Below, in pieces: positions 35,414 to 47,866 of a stretch of 56,618 nt of DNA; position 1 is the stretch's first letter; every line of letters begins with the position of its first letter. A program made the position numbers and the translations under genes. Below the pieces are notes generated by a model that saw only the letters and a program-made list of their open reading frames with translations, ran no database searches and was not told the origin of the DNA. The stretch spans positions 121,180 through 177,797 of the forward strand of contig NW_019091557.1 in assembly GCF_001949145.1 (NCBI RefSeq). The letters run 5' to 3'. This stretch comes from Acanthaster planci (lineage: Eukaryota; Echinodermata; Asteroidea; Valvatida; Acanthasteridae).

Positions 35414-38391
35414 GCCGTTTGGTCTAAACCTGCGGAAGTATATTTTTGTCACTGTAATCTAAAATTCCGGCTTAGCTTGCGTAATGGAGGTCACCAAATC
35501 CACTTCCAAAAATCCTGAACCATGTGCCGAAGTTCCCAGCCTTTGCTCAGTTGTAAGTAATTGTGGCACGATATATTTGGATGTTGAGGCAAGCGCGGTT
35601 TTTAAATTTAGAGCTAGAGGGGTGGCATTGAGAACACTCCCCATTCTATTACGCATCTGTGAACCTTGTTTCGAATTTCCTCTGTTATAGAGGACGACAT
35701 TTCTCGAATTTTGGCATGATGAAATACACTTTCTGTATTATTTCATGTTATGAATATCATTTCCCTGAAAACGATCCCCCTTCCAACGCAAATGTTTAAG
35801 TGTAAAGGCATGCAATCAATGATCAGAGTGTAGATTAAATGCAGTCATAGAGGGTCTTTTCAAACATATAGCAGCATGAAGCCGACCGGGGTGGGATAAC
35901 TGGAGGGAAGGCGATTGGAGATTTCATTTCCTTTCCATCTCAAAAGTGTGTGAAAAACCCCCAAATCCCTCTGAAAGGTGTACAGCCTTTGAAGAGTACA
36001 AAAGAAATTTCCACCCCGAAAAATAAATTCTGGTTCTATACTGAGTTGAACATGAAATTTGAAAGACTGAAGATGGTTAAACTTATACCATCAACGCAAC
36101 CACTGTCACGCGCATGCACATCTTGTATTGACGTTGCATACCTGCAGGTGTAGAGAATGCCTTTATTTTTGTGCAGATTAGAGAAATCTTGATGAAAATT
36201 CCCGTTTTTATCGCACTCCTAAACACTGTTTTAAGTTGGTTTTCCGTTGAAAGCCTTCTTGACATAGTTTCTCTTTCTTCAGGTTGGTATGCCTCTGAAA
36301 TTGTTTTGGACAAGGCTAGGGCGAAACATTCCATGCGCCTAGGCAAGCCCACGTAACCTGGGAGGGAATAAGTGTTTCATTGGCTATTGGGCCCTAAGGC
36401 AATGAGGTGCCAGTGTTCCGTAGGTCCTATACTCTGCTCCAATCACACCGTCACCAGTTTCGGGGTAGAGTATCGCACATCATGTTGATGGGACGCACCG
36501 AACGATAGCTAACTGAAGATTACGATTTCAGAGAAAGACCAATAACTTTGGAAAAAGTTTAGTCCGCATAGTATGAGTCTTTTTAATGGCACACTGCATT
36601 ACTTAGTCCCTCACAGTTTTCTTCAATACCCCCCCCCCATTTCTGTTAGGCCCTGGGCACAGTGCCGACTGCGCCTATCGGATAATCCGGGCTTCACTCC
36701 CTTCGTTTTTGGGACATCTGAGTGTAACTTGACAACCAGAATAGAACAATTCACTTGTAGTAAATTCTCATTCATGTGAGCATGCGCATAAATGGCAAGT
36801 AGAGGCAACAAGCTTGAACGGCCCATTGAAAATGCACTCGAGGAACTGTAAAAATGTGAACGTCGTTTTCTCTTAGCTTTTGCACTTTTTCGCTTTATAG
36901 ATACTACTTAAGTTTTTTAGTCTAATAGGATTTACTTTGCAGTAGTTGAAAAAAAATCAGATTTTGCTTCCTTCCCGAGCGCACGAGGTCAACAGAAATT
37001 AGCAGGGCTCCTTTCCGACCATGCCCAATTAAACAGTTTTTGTGTCTCAGGGTACTATGCACCACTCTCTTATGCAGCACATAATTATACATGTAGGCGT
37101 ACGTACCGTGAATCAGACTTGCAAAGACTTTAAAAACCGGCACATCGCCAACGGAGAATGGTGGATGGTACTTTAACGTATATCGCACGTATAACGTATA
37201 TTGTTGTATAGCCGAGCAGAACCCTACTGGTTTCTTTCGACTTCGAGCGAATGAATTTGTTTCAGTTTTTATTTTGTTCTCCTAACATTCCTCTCACACC
37301 AGAAAGTAACTGTAATGAGGCTTTTGTTGGTTTTCGAAGACAAAAGTGAAAAAAGTGCAATTTGTGTCCCTAAACATTTGCAATGGGCCGCTCAAGATAC
37401 TTCCATTTGCCATTTGTGCGCATGCTCACAAAATAGAAATTATTAGTGAAAATAGTTCTGATTCACTCTTTTCTTCAACCGCGATGATAACAAAGGACGT
37501 TCCGATCCCAAGGCCCCCTACTTCCATGCCCTTTCCACTAATGCCCTTTACAATTATAAAGTCATTTCATTAGCATTCGCTGTCTTACTAATGGCAGGAT
37601 TTTGAAAATTCACAGAATTTTTAGAATGTTTCTCCCCCCAGAAGAAACCGTGCTGTTTTGTCCGGACTCATTAATATCACACTCACTGACCCGTGTTGCA
37701 AGATACAGCAGAATGACAGATTAAAAATATACATTATAATCGTCAGTATTTACGACACAATAAGCAGATAAAGCGGCTGAGAGATAACCTAATCCGCTGA
37801 TAAATAGAATGATTAATATAATATAATTAACAAAATAAAGAGCTTAACTTTTCCTTCATAAGAGCCATTCGCGGGCGTGCATTCTGAGAGAAAATACTTA
37901 CTCCGGATTGTTTGAATCAGTCAAATTTGGTTTATTGGGTTTGGTTTATTGGACATGAAAACAGTCCACAGACACCAAAACCTGTACAATTTGAGACAAG
38001 GATGAATTATATTCTGGTCCCACAAGAGATCTGCAATTGTTAACGGTCAAACTCGTCTATTGCCCTCTTTTTCAGACAACACTCCTATAACCACACTTCT
38101 TTCAGTTATGCGGGAGCTTTTTGGCTCTTTGTCAGTTGAAATTCGAACAAGAATCGAGCATACCCATGACGCAGAACATGTTTTCACATTTATTTCGATG
38201 CAGTATTTGATATGCAAACACAAGAATGTTATACATTGTAAGATTGCCAATACACATGTAATTAAGGTTATCCGTACATAGTTGGGACCATTAAGATTGG
38301 CAACATAAGGTGAAGCTAAAGATTCAGCTGGTGTTACACCAGTTATGATGATGCCTTAAATAAAATTGTCAAGATTCCCATCCTCCAATCT
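35414..38391. other. Gene-free stretch
   Basis: No exon or RNA gene recognised. It is AT-rich, with a short direct repeat (ttggtttattgg) near 37925-37950. Confidence 0.4.
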
Positions 38392-38591
38392 CGTAGGATT
38401 TCATTATGTCATATATTTGGTAGCTTACCCTATCACTCCAATCAATTCCGTCAGCGGCTGCCAGCAACCAACACAATCTTGATCTTAGGAATTCAAATAA
38501 ACTTACTATCCGTAAAAGGGTCACAAAACGGTATCTCAACAGTCCAATTCCGTTTTATGTTCAATTGTTAAATGATCAATTATTTAATTAA
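38392..38591 (+). pseudogene. Second LINE ORF2 C-terminal relic
   Basis: RRISLCHIFGSLPYHSNQF is followed, after a frameshift, by LDLRNSNKLTIRKRVTKRY, then NSPIPFYVQLLND and a stop at 38589-38591. This is the usual end of a CR1-like LINE ORF2 (two basic residues before a 'SLCH' block, an R-N-S-x-K-L block, then a hydrophobic ending). An AATAAA at 38763-38768 and AT-rich microsatellite follow, as a LINE 3' end would. It is heavily truncated and frameshifted. Confidence 0.5.
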
Positions 38592-38769
38592 TTTAATTCT
38601 ATTTTTAAATTTTAATTTTTATCCTCTCTTCTTGTCAATTTTGGGTCTCTTTGAATTGTATGTTTTTTTTAAATTGACATGTTTTAATGTTTCATGCTAC
38701 GTGTTTGATTCTTCCTTATAACTAATCACTCAGTTCAACTATTTAGTTGCAATGTAATTTTTAATAAAC

Positions 38770-41700
38770 CTTTAATAATGATATAATATATATATAATAT
38801 AGTCCCTAGCCTGTATACAGAATAAACCAAAGAAAAACGTACTGTAGTGGACAGGAAGCATAATAAACCCTCCCAGATTTAATTCATTAAAAGTTAGAAT
38901 TTAGAAGATGAGTTTTTATTTTTCTAGTGAAACAGAGAGAGGGTGATGATTTCAAAGGATCATCCGGAACGATTCCATGGGGTGCCACGATGGTTTGGTA
39001 TTTTTTAACTCTTTGCGGTTGTGCCATAACAAAAATGTTAGCGGTACTGTGACTAACATAGGTGTGGAGGATGATCAATACCGTACGCAGAAATTGTCAG
39101 GGTGTGTTGATTTTTCTTGGGGGGATGCTCGGACGGGAATACCCCCCCAGCTCATGAAGCTCAAGCCCCCCCCCCATGTTGCGTCCACAACACGGAACTT
39201 GAATGTACTGCTACATCGGAGCTGGCAGTTTAAGAGTAATGTTGAGACAAACAGGTAATGCATGAATCACTCAAAAACACCCGAGACAGTTCAGACATTC
39301 CTATTGGTGGAGAGAACGTCACGTGGCTGGTCGTAAACGATAAAGCGCCGGCCGGTTGGCTGGCTGGCTGTGCGCCACCCCTACGCACTACCACATGTAA
39401 TAATCTCCAACAGGTTTGCTTCTCGCTTGGGGCCAGAGGGATGTTCGAATCTATGGTTGGAAAATTACAATTTTAAAGACTTGTTTTGATTTTCTGACTC
39501 CTAAGTCATTTGTGGATGGGAATAAATTCACATTGTGTTGTATTGGCCATCATCAGCGTCCTTTCTAAGCACATATTTATTTCCTTATTGTATTCATTTA
39601 TTTCTTATTTTCCTATAAAATGAGCTGGTGCAGATCAGTAAATTTCAACAGTTTCAGCCAGCCAAATAAAGGAGAGGAATGTTCACAATATTCTCTATTT
39701 GTATTAGAAATTAAACAAACAGCTCTCGTCTGCAAACAATATCTTGCATTAAGAAGTCGACTAACCTCATGTGAGAATTGAGTAATATAATATGTGGTAA
39801 AACCAAAGAGTTATGTTAGACATATGACGACACTGAAAAATAATAAGTTATTTCAGACGGTTCAGTTTACCAATAAATTTTGATATATTAGATGTTATAT
39901 CTATCTTACCATACTAACTTCTCGTCACATTCCAAAGATCTTTGTAATTTTTAACTGCTTCAGATCTTCACTTTTGAAATTAAAGGAACAGATTTGGTAC
40001 ACTTCTGCTGATTTGCACTAAATGTTACAGTTTAATTTGAGCAAGCCTTCCGCTCTTTTACGTGTGCTCACGGACAGCGAATGCAAACTTGGGACAGTGA
40101 AGAAAAAGTAAGTATAAATGCCAAAATGATTTCAATGGAAATACTATGATACAAAAAATAACAAATCTACTGTGTTTTTTTACTTATGTCTTCATAGGCT
40201 AATTAATATGTTTTCCCCGTAAATTTATTAACATATTAACACATGACGTCATATAATATAGAATCCTTCCTAGGAGCCGTTATTTTTCTGATGAGTTTGT
40301 TTGAGTTGAGTATTTCTCACTTATTTTGGAGTCTATGTTTTGGACACAGGTGCATGTTGGCAGACTGTAATGAGGACGTGAATGCCTGTTGTAATTAGCC
40401 GTGCTGTTACATGTATTTCGCTAAGGATATTTTCTCCCGTGCGTCCGGCCTTCTGTATCAAAACCGATTACATTCAGGGAAGTACGGAAGGACAGAAGGG
40501 GCAAACAAAATTTTAAAAAATCAAAGTGCTATATCACCGTGCCAAATTATTATCGTCAGGGCCGGGCGAGTTATTTTTGCTCTAACTGAAGCTCGCCGTG
40601 GAGAATGTCTCAACAGTATCAGGAGTCCGACATAGCCTGCCACTGTTCTTCAACCTATCGTTAGAGAGAGATGCCTTGACCGAGAGGGGTCTTTGAATCA
40701 CTTTTGAACTCAATTTCCAATAAAAGGAAATCGTCACGAAGTTGTGAGATCCAGGAGCGTGATATCCCCACCCCTGGGGTGGACTAGCTGACTACCTGGT
40801 CATTCCCTCACACTTATTCGTGGTGAAAACCAGGTATACATTTGGAATTTGAGTTATGTTTGAATTCTCCAAAGGCTAAAATATAGCGAATAATATTGAT
40901 TAATACCTACAACTATTTGCAAGTTGGTCGAGAGCCCAATCCGCCACGAGTTGAAGGGCACCTTCATCAGCAAAGAAGAGACAGGCTGGTAGGAAGCTTG
41001 TCAACCGGGCTTGTGCCGGTTCATACTTTGCGCGAACACAAACGCGAATTTGTGAGGGCAGATCAACTATTTGCGGTGCAAATTCGCAAGAGTTGAACAT
41101 ATTTCAACATTAGCGAAATTTCGCAGCGAATCTTTTTGCGACGACAAATTCGCTTCATTTTCGCATTTACCTATAGTATTAACCGGGGCCTTTCACTGAA
41201 TTTGGTCGCTGGTACTCAGTGCGTCCCACACGCACACTACCAACGGACCATTTTCGGTATACAAAAAACGCCCTCTCTTGTATTCGCTCAAAGAGATAGT
41301 TTGATGAAAGACCAACCAACAGCAGAAAGGGCCCCTGAACAATTGCATGTAGTACTTACATGCATATGCATTTCTACGTCTATGCCAGATTCAGTGCTCG
41401 GGATGATACCACAATTTGGACTCCCAATCTATTTTTGGTGTGAAATCACTGTTTTGAATATAATGCGTTTATTTTAATCAAAAAGCTAAAAATTAAACCA
41501 AAATTGGGATTTAAATCCCAGTGAAATTAAGAGTATGAGAAACTTTATCTTAAAAATCCATTTTTAAATGAATTGTTATTTAAAACGACTGCAAAGATTC
41601 ATCGGCTAAATGTATTTTCTTGTAAAAGTTTTAATGTGCTCATGAAGAAAAATAAACGCACTGCCCCATATTGAACTCTGCGTTTAGGCGTTACGTATTC

Positions 41701-42379
41701 TCTTTCCCGTTTCCCCTTGTTCAATATTTTCTGGCTAATTCGCTGCAGCAAAGCAGTAACGGCAAGATACCGTAACAATAAAATAAACACACTTCATCGA
41801 AATAGTAGCTCGTCGCCCAAGCATGGGCCTTATTTACAAGTCAGCCATACTGACTTAACAGTGGGGCTAACTTGTTATATTTGGAACTTGGGAATAAAGG
41901 GAAAAGCAATTTTATAAATTTTCATTTACGAAATATTGTCATTTCGTCTCTATTTTCACGAAAAGCAACATATGTAAATATTGAAGAAAACCTGCTTTTC
42001 GAGAAATCGCCCGAGCCAGAAGCTTCTCCTATTTCAAAACTGCAAAAATACCAATATAAAACAAGTTTATGTGGTAAAGACCCCTCAAATGATTCTTTGA
42101 GAGGTAAACTTTTGCCCGAACCAAGCAATTACAATGAATTTCCAGTGGATAATTAGCCGAAATCAATTAGTAAAGATGTGCGTCCATTCGTGAGATCGAA
42201 AATCCAGGTTTTTCCCTTTTTCCGGAATGTCCAAGGTATTTTTCCACAGGGAAGTCGCACTCGTGTTTATGCGTGCGCCGCTCTGAATGTGACAAAGAGG
42301 CGTGGCTCTTAGTGAAAACGAAAAACTTACTTGACCTACTTTTCTGCCTTTCCATTCAATACGTTGTGTACGTGTACGA
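38770..42379. other. Gene-free stretch
   Basis: No exon recognised. The part at about 41020-41165 is rich in GCGAA/TTCGC words in both orientations, as in many foldback repeats, but no clean element boundary could be set. Confidence 0.4.
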
Positions 42380-42471
42380 CGCTATGAACATCTAACAAAA
42401 GAAGTACCGTGCAATAACAATGGACGCTTATTGTTAGTGCACTGTGTTTCTTTTGTTAGATGCTTGTAGTG
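42380..42471. ncRNA. MicroRNA-precursor-like hairpin (candidate)
   Basis: The arms at 42380-42421 and 42430-42471 pair over 42 positions around an 8-base loop (ggacgctt). Only three mismatches are seen (two in the upper stem, one near the base) and a few G-U pairs. The arm 'ttcttttgttagatgcttgt' and its partner 'catctaacaaaagaagtacc' have the length and near-perfect pairing of a miRNA/star duplex, with a basal stem of the right size below. I do not recognise a known miRNA seed. Because both strands fold, strand is open. A very short foldback transposon is the main alternative. Confidence 0.45.
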
Positions 42472-43860
42472 CGGGGGGCAGTGATATTTGTGTCACTTCG
42501 TGAACACGCAAAATGCACTTATCAAGATTTTAGCCCTCAACAACATAAATACAATCAAAATTGAAAATGAGGTACTATTTTGGAAATATATGTGGCTCGA
42601 TTGTCGTGAAAATGGTGACGATTTAATCCCGTTAATTTGTTTTTAAGCCACATTAAAATAGAAAGTGAGGTTTGAAACCCGAAATAGTCTAGTATCACCC
42701 CCATTTAACAGATTACACTGACTAAGATATATATAGATCCTTGGAACACGGTAAAAATGGCTTCCCTTTCAAGAAGGTCTACTGTTTGTGCTTGTGGCTT
42801 TATACGCTACTGTAGAAGCGCATGCGATTTTAGTTGCGTCTTTTTTAGGCTTAAAAATTGTAAATTAAAATTAGGTCTTCATTTCTTCTCCATTTTTCGG
42901 TACATACATAACACGAGGTCTTTATTTAATGAACAAAATAAACAAAAAAAGTCAAAAGTAAGTAGCTGTGGTTACTTCCAACCAACGTCAATGTTTCTAC
43001 TCGAAGTACCAAACATTGTTCACCTGGTCCGGCAAAGCTTTCATAATGAGCTATTCAATGCAATAAAAGCGAAACATCTCTAATCATTCTATTGCAGGTC
43101 CTCTGCTCAAGATTCGCCCTTCAGGCTTCTCATCTCTGCGCATTCTTGTATGCACAATAGCCACATTGTCGTCAATTAGTCGAGCTGTGGTTGGAACTGA
43201 CAGCTCGGGAGAAACACTCACGGTGGATAAAAAAAAATCGAAGATGATTCCTTTCAGTTTCTTAGACTGTCCTTTAGATAAAGTAAATTTTAACAAAACA
43301 ATCGAAGTTTTTCTTTTCTTTACAGTCATCCAGTAAAACTACAGACAACACTAACCTTGCTTTTTTTTCCTGTCATGCGTGGTTACATGAAATCCTTTGC
43401 ACTACCTTCCATATTTGCTATCAGCATTGAAATTATTTTGAAAGCAAAAGAACTTTTTTGATAAAAAAGCGATGGGCAGATGTTGAAGATTGAATTACCT
43501 CCAGTCAGTGCGTGTCTCGGCTGCAGCTAATGTCGATTCAAGAACCTCGCTGCCGAGGTCAAAAAAAGAATCAATTCGTTTTCTCTCTTTTAATTCTCAA
43601 CAGTTTATGCATGAATGCAATGCAAGGACCCCCACTGCGACCTCATGGTGGGGGGGGGACTCATTATGCGTGGTGTCCGGCGAGCAGGTGACTTATAATG
43701 TCATTTGCCGGGATGCAGCATACTCGTGACTGCCCTGCACTCGAGGCAAAGAAAGTGTAGCGTCTTCTGTAAAACAACGTCGTGTGCGTCGAGCCTCGTA
43801 AACTGTCGGAAAGGTGCGTGGATGACGCGTTATTTGCTCAGCTGAAGTCAAAAGAAGAAG
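42472..43860. other. Gene-free stretch before the receptor genes
   Basis: No exon recognised; it includes the likely upstream region of the receptor at 43924. Confidence 0.4.
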
Positions 43861-43923
43861 GTGTACAGCAACTTACACTCCACGTCTGAGATTGCGCGGT
43901 ACGGACCAGGAGCGAAGCAAAAC

Positions 43924-44973
43924 ATGAAGTCCAGCAGCACCGTCAACGGGCTCGACCGGTCACCCCCTCCCTGGTTCGATACAGTCCGGGTTTCCATGCT
44001 GTCCATCACCCTTTTCCTCATCCTCGCTGGTAACATCTTCTGCTTCTTCGTCATCCGGAGTTCCCCACAGTTGCGCAAGGTGAGCCGCATATTCATCGTG
44101 TCGCTGGTTATGGCGGACCTGTGCGCTGGAGCATTCCCCGGTAGCTCCCTCCTTACCACGGCGGCCGCCGGACACCTGGTCCCCGCCGGCGTCGCGGAAG
44201 GGCTCTGTAAGGCCTATTTCATGGGCGGGATTTTATTCAACGGAGGGTCCTTCATCTCTCTCTTTTGTCTGATTTGTGACTGCTACATTGCCATCGAGAA
44301 GCCCCTTCGATATCCGTCCTTGTTGACGGCGAGACGGGCGTATAACATCATCTGGTCCTGCTGGCTGTTGATGATCACTGTTACCGTGGCGTATGGTGTG
44401 TATTTTGGAACTCTACCGCACCACCAGCCAGACTGGCGATGGTGCCTTGTAAGAGTCAGTTCTCTTAAAAAAGACCCTTATATCTTGGTACTGCTAGTCC
44501 ACACCAGTGTGACCGTGGTATTACCCTTAACAGTGACGTTTGCCTTGTGCGTAAGGATCCGGCTGATTGTTCACAAGCATGAGATACGCCTAGCCCGCTT
44601 CACTCCACCCGGTCACCCTTGTCGCCACCGTTCCAGCGATACCACGTCGCTGACAACTTTCCTGATGGTGAACTGTGGGGCTGCGTTAACTTCTCTACCC
44701 CTGAGCGTGCTCCTGGCCTATTCTTACTGGACGGGTGATTTCTCTATGTATGGCATCAGTACAGCCATGATAGTCCGGTCTTGTAGCAACCTACTGAATG
44801 TGCTTGCCCACACCAGACGGAACGGGGAGTTCCGAGCAGCCGCTGCACGCATTCTGAGGCTACGCCAGGGCAGAAACTCTCACAGGAATCCAGCTGCATC
44901 ACGGGTAACCAACACACAGCTGACTTGCTTGGCTCCTTCAACAGGTGGCGGGGTTATAACGCACAAACGTTGA
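43924..44973 (+). CDS. Rhodopsin-like GPCR with altered DRY and NPxxY motifs, intronless
   Basis: A 349-residue seven-helix receptor when started at the first ATG in frame; the open frame above it has no ATG. Class A landmarks are N37 in helix 1 (LAGN), D65 in helix 2 (LVMAD), and C95 at the top of helix 3 pairing with the Cys of DWRWC in loop 2. The helix 3 DRY motif is DCY at 119-121. Helix 6 lacks the usual CWxP (NCGAALTSLP instead), and helix 7 ends NVLAH in place of NPxxY, followed by TRRNGEFRAA, which matches the common helix-8 pattern. Loop 2 shares 'PLRY..LLTARRA' with the receptor at 45065-46204, so the two are paralogues. The ligand is unknown; amine or peptide cannot be chosen. Lost DRY arginine and NPxxY proline and tyrosine suggest unusual or absent G-protein coupling (inference). 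Confidence 0.88.
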   Translation: MKSSSTVNGLDRSPPPWFDTVRVSMLSITLFLILAGNIFCFFVIRSSPQLRKVSRIFIVSLVMADLCAGAFPGSSLLTTAAAGHLVPAGVAEGLCKAYFMGGILFNGGSFISLFCLICDCYIAIEKPLRYPSLLTARRAYNIIWSCWLLMITVTVAYGVYFGTLPHHQPDWRWCLVRVSSLKKDPYILVLLVHTSVTVVLPLTVTFALCVRIRLIVHKHEIRLARFTPPGHPCRHRSSDTTSLTTFLMVNCGAALTSLPLSVLLAYSYWTGDFSMYGISTAMIVRSCSNLLNVLAHTRRNGEFRAAAARILRLRQGRNSHRNPAASRVTNTQLTCLAPSTGGGVITHKR

Positions 44974-45064
44974 CTACTCACTGTAAAGTTATGCCAACAC
45001 TTTTTAAACCTCAGCCCAAGAGTATGTAGTTTTCACATCTCTAGCTCTGTCATATTCACGTTTT

Positions 45065-46204
45065 TCACATGCGTGAGTCCCCAGTGTCAGACTTGGTGAC
45101 ACGGTTGACTGATTTTGGTTTGACCAATTTTCCTCGACATAAGTTGCTCCTTACAGGGAGGCACTGAGAAATTTGGCGCAAAGCAGACGCCCTGAACGCC
45201 CTCATTCTGATCGTGTAGACAACGACATTGATAAAACAGCTGCTGTACAACGACAACCTGGAAAACTCGACGAAGAAAGAGTCAATTTGATGGGGGGAAA
45301 ATTTCATGTATATCACACAAACCGCAAATGGTAGACTGGATGCGGAATAGGATATCGTGATGATGAGGACCGTGATCAGTGCTTTTTTATTGACCAGAAA
45401 ACATTTACAGAGTCCGCGGCACACTCCGCTGCATATCCCGTGGTGCGACTTTTTGGCACCGCTGGTGGATGGCCAGTCGGAATCACGCGACGAGAGAGTC
45501 AGTTGCTTTTGATACTCGGTGTGACGTTTCACGATGAAAAGGATGCGTATCGAAGCGACAAGACTGACGCAAGTAGGTGCGAGGAGATACAAGATCACGA
45601 AAAACAGAAAAGCGAAAACGGATAATTGTGGAAGTGTGGTGATGGCACACCTCCACGAGAATTCGTTGAATGCTGTTATCCCTTTCTCGGCCGCCGCCGA
45701 CATCACGACGAAGCTGGCCGCCGGGACGGCGCTCAGGAGCCAGGAGCAAGCAACTATTATGCACGCCCGGCGAGCCGTCATAATGGACCGGAACCGGAGC
45801 GGGATCTCCACGGCCAGGTACCTCTCGATGGTGAGAACAAGCACCCCAAGGACCGAGGCACTACTGGCGAAGATCTCCAAAAAGTATGAGGCATTGCACA
45901 GACGGTCAGAAACGGTCCAGGGGCTGACGCTTGAGAGCCCGATGATCTGCGGCACGACCTTCAACGGAATCACAACAACGCCAACAAAGATGTCGGCAAC
46001 TGTCAGTGAGATGAGAAAGATGCGAGTGCTTCTCTTTAGAGTCCTGTCCTTCGCGATAACAAAGAGGAGGAAACAATTTCCAAAGACAATGAGGACCAAT
46101 AGAGCAGTGTAAAGGACGATATAAATGACCTGCCTCCCTGTGGAGGCTTCGACATCCTCATAAGTAACATTTCCAGATTCAACCATGTCACTTTCTGAAC
46201 CCAT
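45065..46204 (-). CDS. Rhodopsin-like GPCR, intronless, paralogue of its neighbour
   Basis: 379 residues from the ATG at 46202-46204; the frame is open above it but without an ATG. The N-terminus has a sequon (NVT at 12-14). Landmarks are N43 in helix 1 (FGN), D71 in helix 2 (LTVAD), C103 at helix 3 with the loop-2 Cys in SWRC, and ERY at 127-129, an accepted form of DRY. Helix 6 lacks CWxP (SYSASSLPFAV), and helix 7 ends NVVVY, where Pro of NPxxY is replaced by Val but Tyr is kept. The third inner loop is long and holds a cysteine cluster (CSGVCRGLCKC), possibly palmitoylated. It is tail to tail with the other receptor: only 91 bases separate the stop codons, so the 3' UTRs probably overlap as antisense RNA. 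Ligand unknown; coupling is more likely than for its neighbour. Confidence 0.92.
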   Translation of the reverse strand: MGSESDMVESGNVTYEDVEASTGRQVIYIVLYTALLVLIVFGNCFLLFVIAKDRTLKRSTRIFLISLTVADIFVGVVVIPLKVVPQIIGLSSVSPWTVSDRLCNASYFLEIFASSASVLGVLVLTIERYLAVEIPLRFRSIMTARRACIIVACSWLLSAVPAASFVVMSAAAEKGITAFNEFSWRCAITTLPQLSVFAFLFFVILYLLAPTCVSLVASIRILFIVKRHTEYQKQLTLSSRDSDWPSTSGAKKSHHGICSGVCRGLCKCFLVNKKALITVLIITISYSASSLPFAVCVIYMKFSPHQIDSFFVEFSRLSLYSSCFINVVVYTIRMRAFRASALRQISQCLPVRSNLCRGKLVKPKSVNRVTKSDTGDSRM

Positions 46205-46289
46205 CGTTAAGGCGCTCGGAGAAGACTCAGTGAACAATTTAGACTCAAACGAATAGCAGCAATTTCGCCTGATGAGTTTCAACAATAGC

Positions 46290-47866
46290 CTACCATTCCC
46301 CGAATGTTAGCGTTCTGTAAACATTTTTACATAACTGCTTGCAACTGCACTGCTTCCAAATTATGTCTGACGCTAATGGGTTGCAACAGTCAAGCGATCT
46401 CCCCAAAGATGCGTAGGCTCACATGACAAAAGTGATGACGCTCCCAATTCCAATCTATGCGTCACTAATTAGTTGCCCCATTAAATAAATGCAACAAATC
46501 CTTCACATGTCAGTTTCGGTAAACACACTTCGCTGCCGAGGCACTACTCCAATTCAAAGTACACATGTAACGGTTTTTGACAGTCATGCTAACCTAATGC
46601 ACAGCCTTAATGAAAAAAACCCCAAAAACAAAAAGAAAAGCGAGAACTGACCGCATCTAGCCTGTAATTATACTTGTGGAGGATTAATGGACACGCTAAT
46701 AAGATCTGTACCATCGCTATCCCATGCATTATCGTGGTTAATATTGCTGGTGAGCTACACGTCTCAGGTTGAGACGTATGCAAACACAAAGTCTGCTGTG
46801 CATCATAAAATCAAGGATCCGCACAGGAAGATGCGGGGTATTGGCAAAGTTTGCTCTACTGCCATTCAAGGCACACGTGATGTACTACCTTTTCCATCAG
46901 AATAGAAAATCTCAACAGTTTAACTAATTATCTTTAAAATGCATGGGACAAGGACTGAGTTGTTCTAGAAGCAAACTTTAAATTCAGTTGTGGACATAAA
47001 CACACAAAAATTCAACCCCTTCGTCTCAAAAACACAAAAAGTGAGCATTTTTCACCGTCCAGTCCACAACGTAGTCCGAACCAACAGACTTTATTTTTGC
47101 GGAAGCGAATTTTGATCACATTCCACGAATCTACCTTATTCAATGTAATCTGTTAAATTGAGTGGTGGCAGACTATTTGGAATTCCATGCCTTACCTGGA
47201 TAGTAGATATACCACGAACCGTCGTTCTGTGTGTACAAAGTCTATGGGTGGGATGTCACTTTTTGGTGCACCAATCGTTTACATCACTTCGTCGTGCAAC
47301 CAACGAACTGATCACAAATTTTAAATTCTTAATCGGCCTAAATGCCGTTAATTTTGGATGAAGGTTATTCTAGTGCTTTCATTTTTATTCTCAGGTGCTA
47401 AATAAATAAACTAGCCAAGCCTTCAATTCAATATGACCGACTTGAAATAAGGCAAATCCACCGTTTTCGCTGGGTACCAAATTTCAGTCGTATTCCTCAA
47501 CGTATTGTATGCATTTAAAACCCTCGATGTGATCATGGTACCAAGCAATTTTTTTTTCTTCCTATACGAATGAACCGATGGAAAATGTATTTATCAGCTA
47601 TAGTTAAACTTTAATGCTGGATATTTTTTAGTGAGTTCTGAGTTGGGATTGAGCGCAGATTTTTGGTTTCCTAGTTTGTTTTTTTAAAAAAATGATTGTC
47701 CATACTTAATCCACATAGGGATCCTCACTGTCCCCCGACAAGAAAGACGATAACACCGTTTCTGTATAGTGTTAATGCTGTCAATTTTTCTAATAGAAAC
47801 GGTGTCCGTAGGGGCAACCTGGTCCGTGCCTTCTGCCTTACCGATACGCCACTGAATTGGGGATGC
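46290..47866. other. Gene-free stretch
   Basis: No exon, RNA gene or repeat recognised. Confidence 0.4.

Noticed and set aside
41872-42156. 94-codon plus-strand open frame
   Set aside because: AT-rich, open on the opposite strand too, no domain or splice context; likely chance.
43861-43923. Extra 21 codons upstream of the plus-strand receptor ATG
   Set aside because: The frame opens only with GTG; the first ATG is at 43924.
45534-46112. 192-codon plus-strand open frame
   Set aside because: It is the antisense shadow of the minus-strand receptor.
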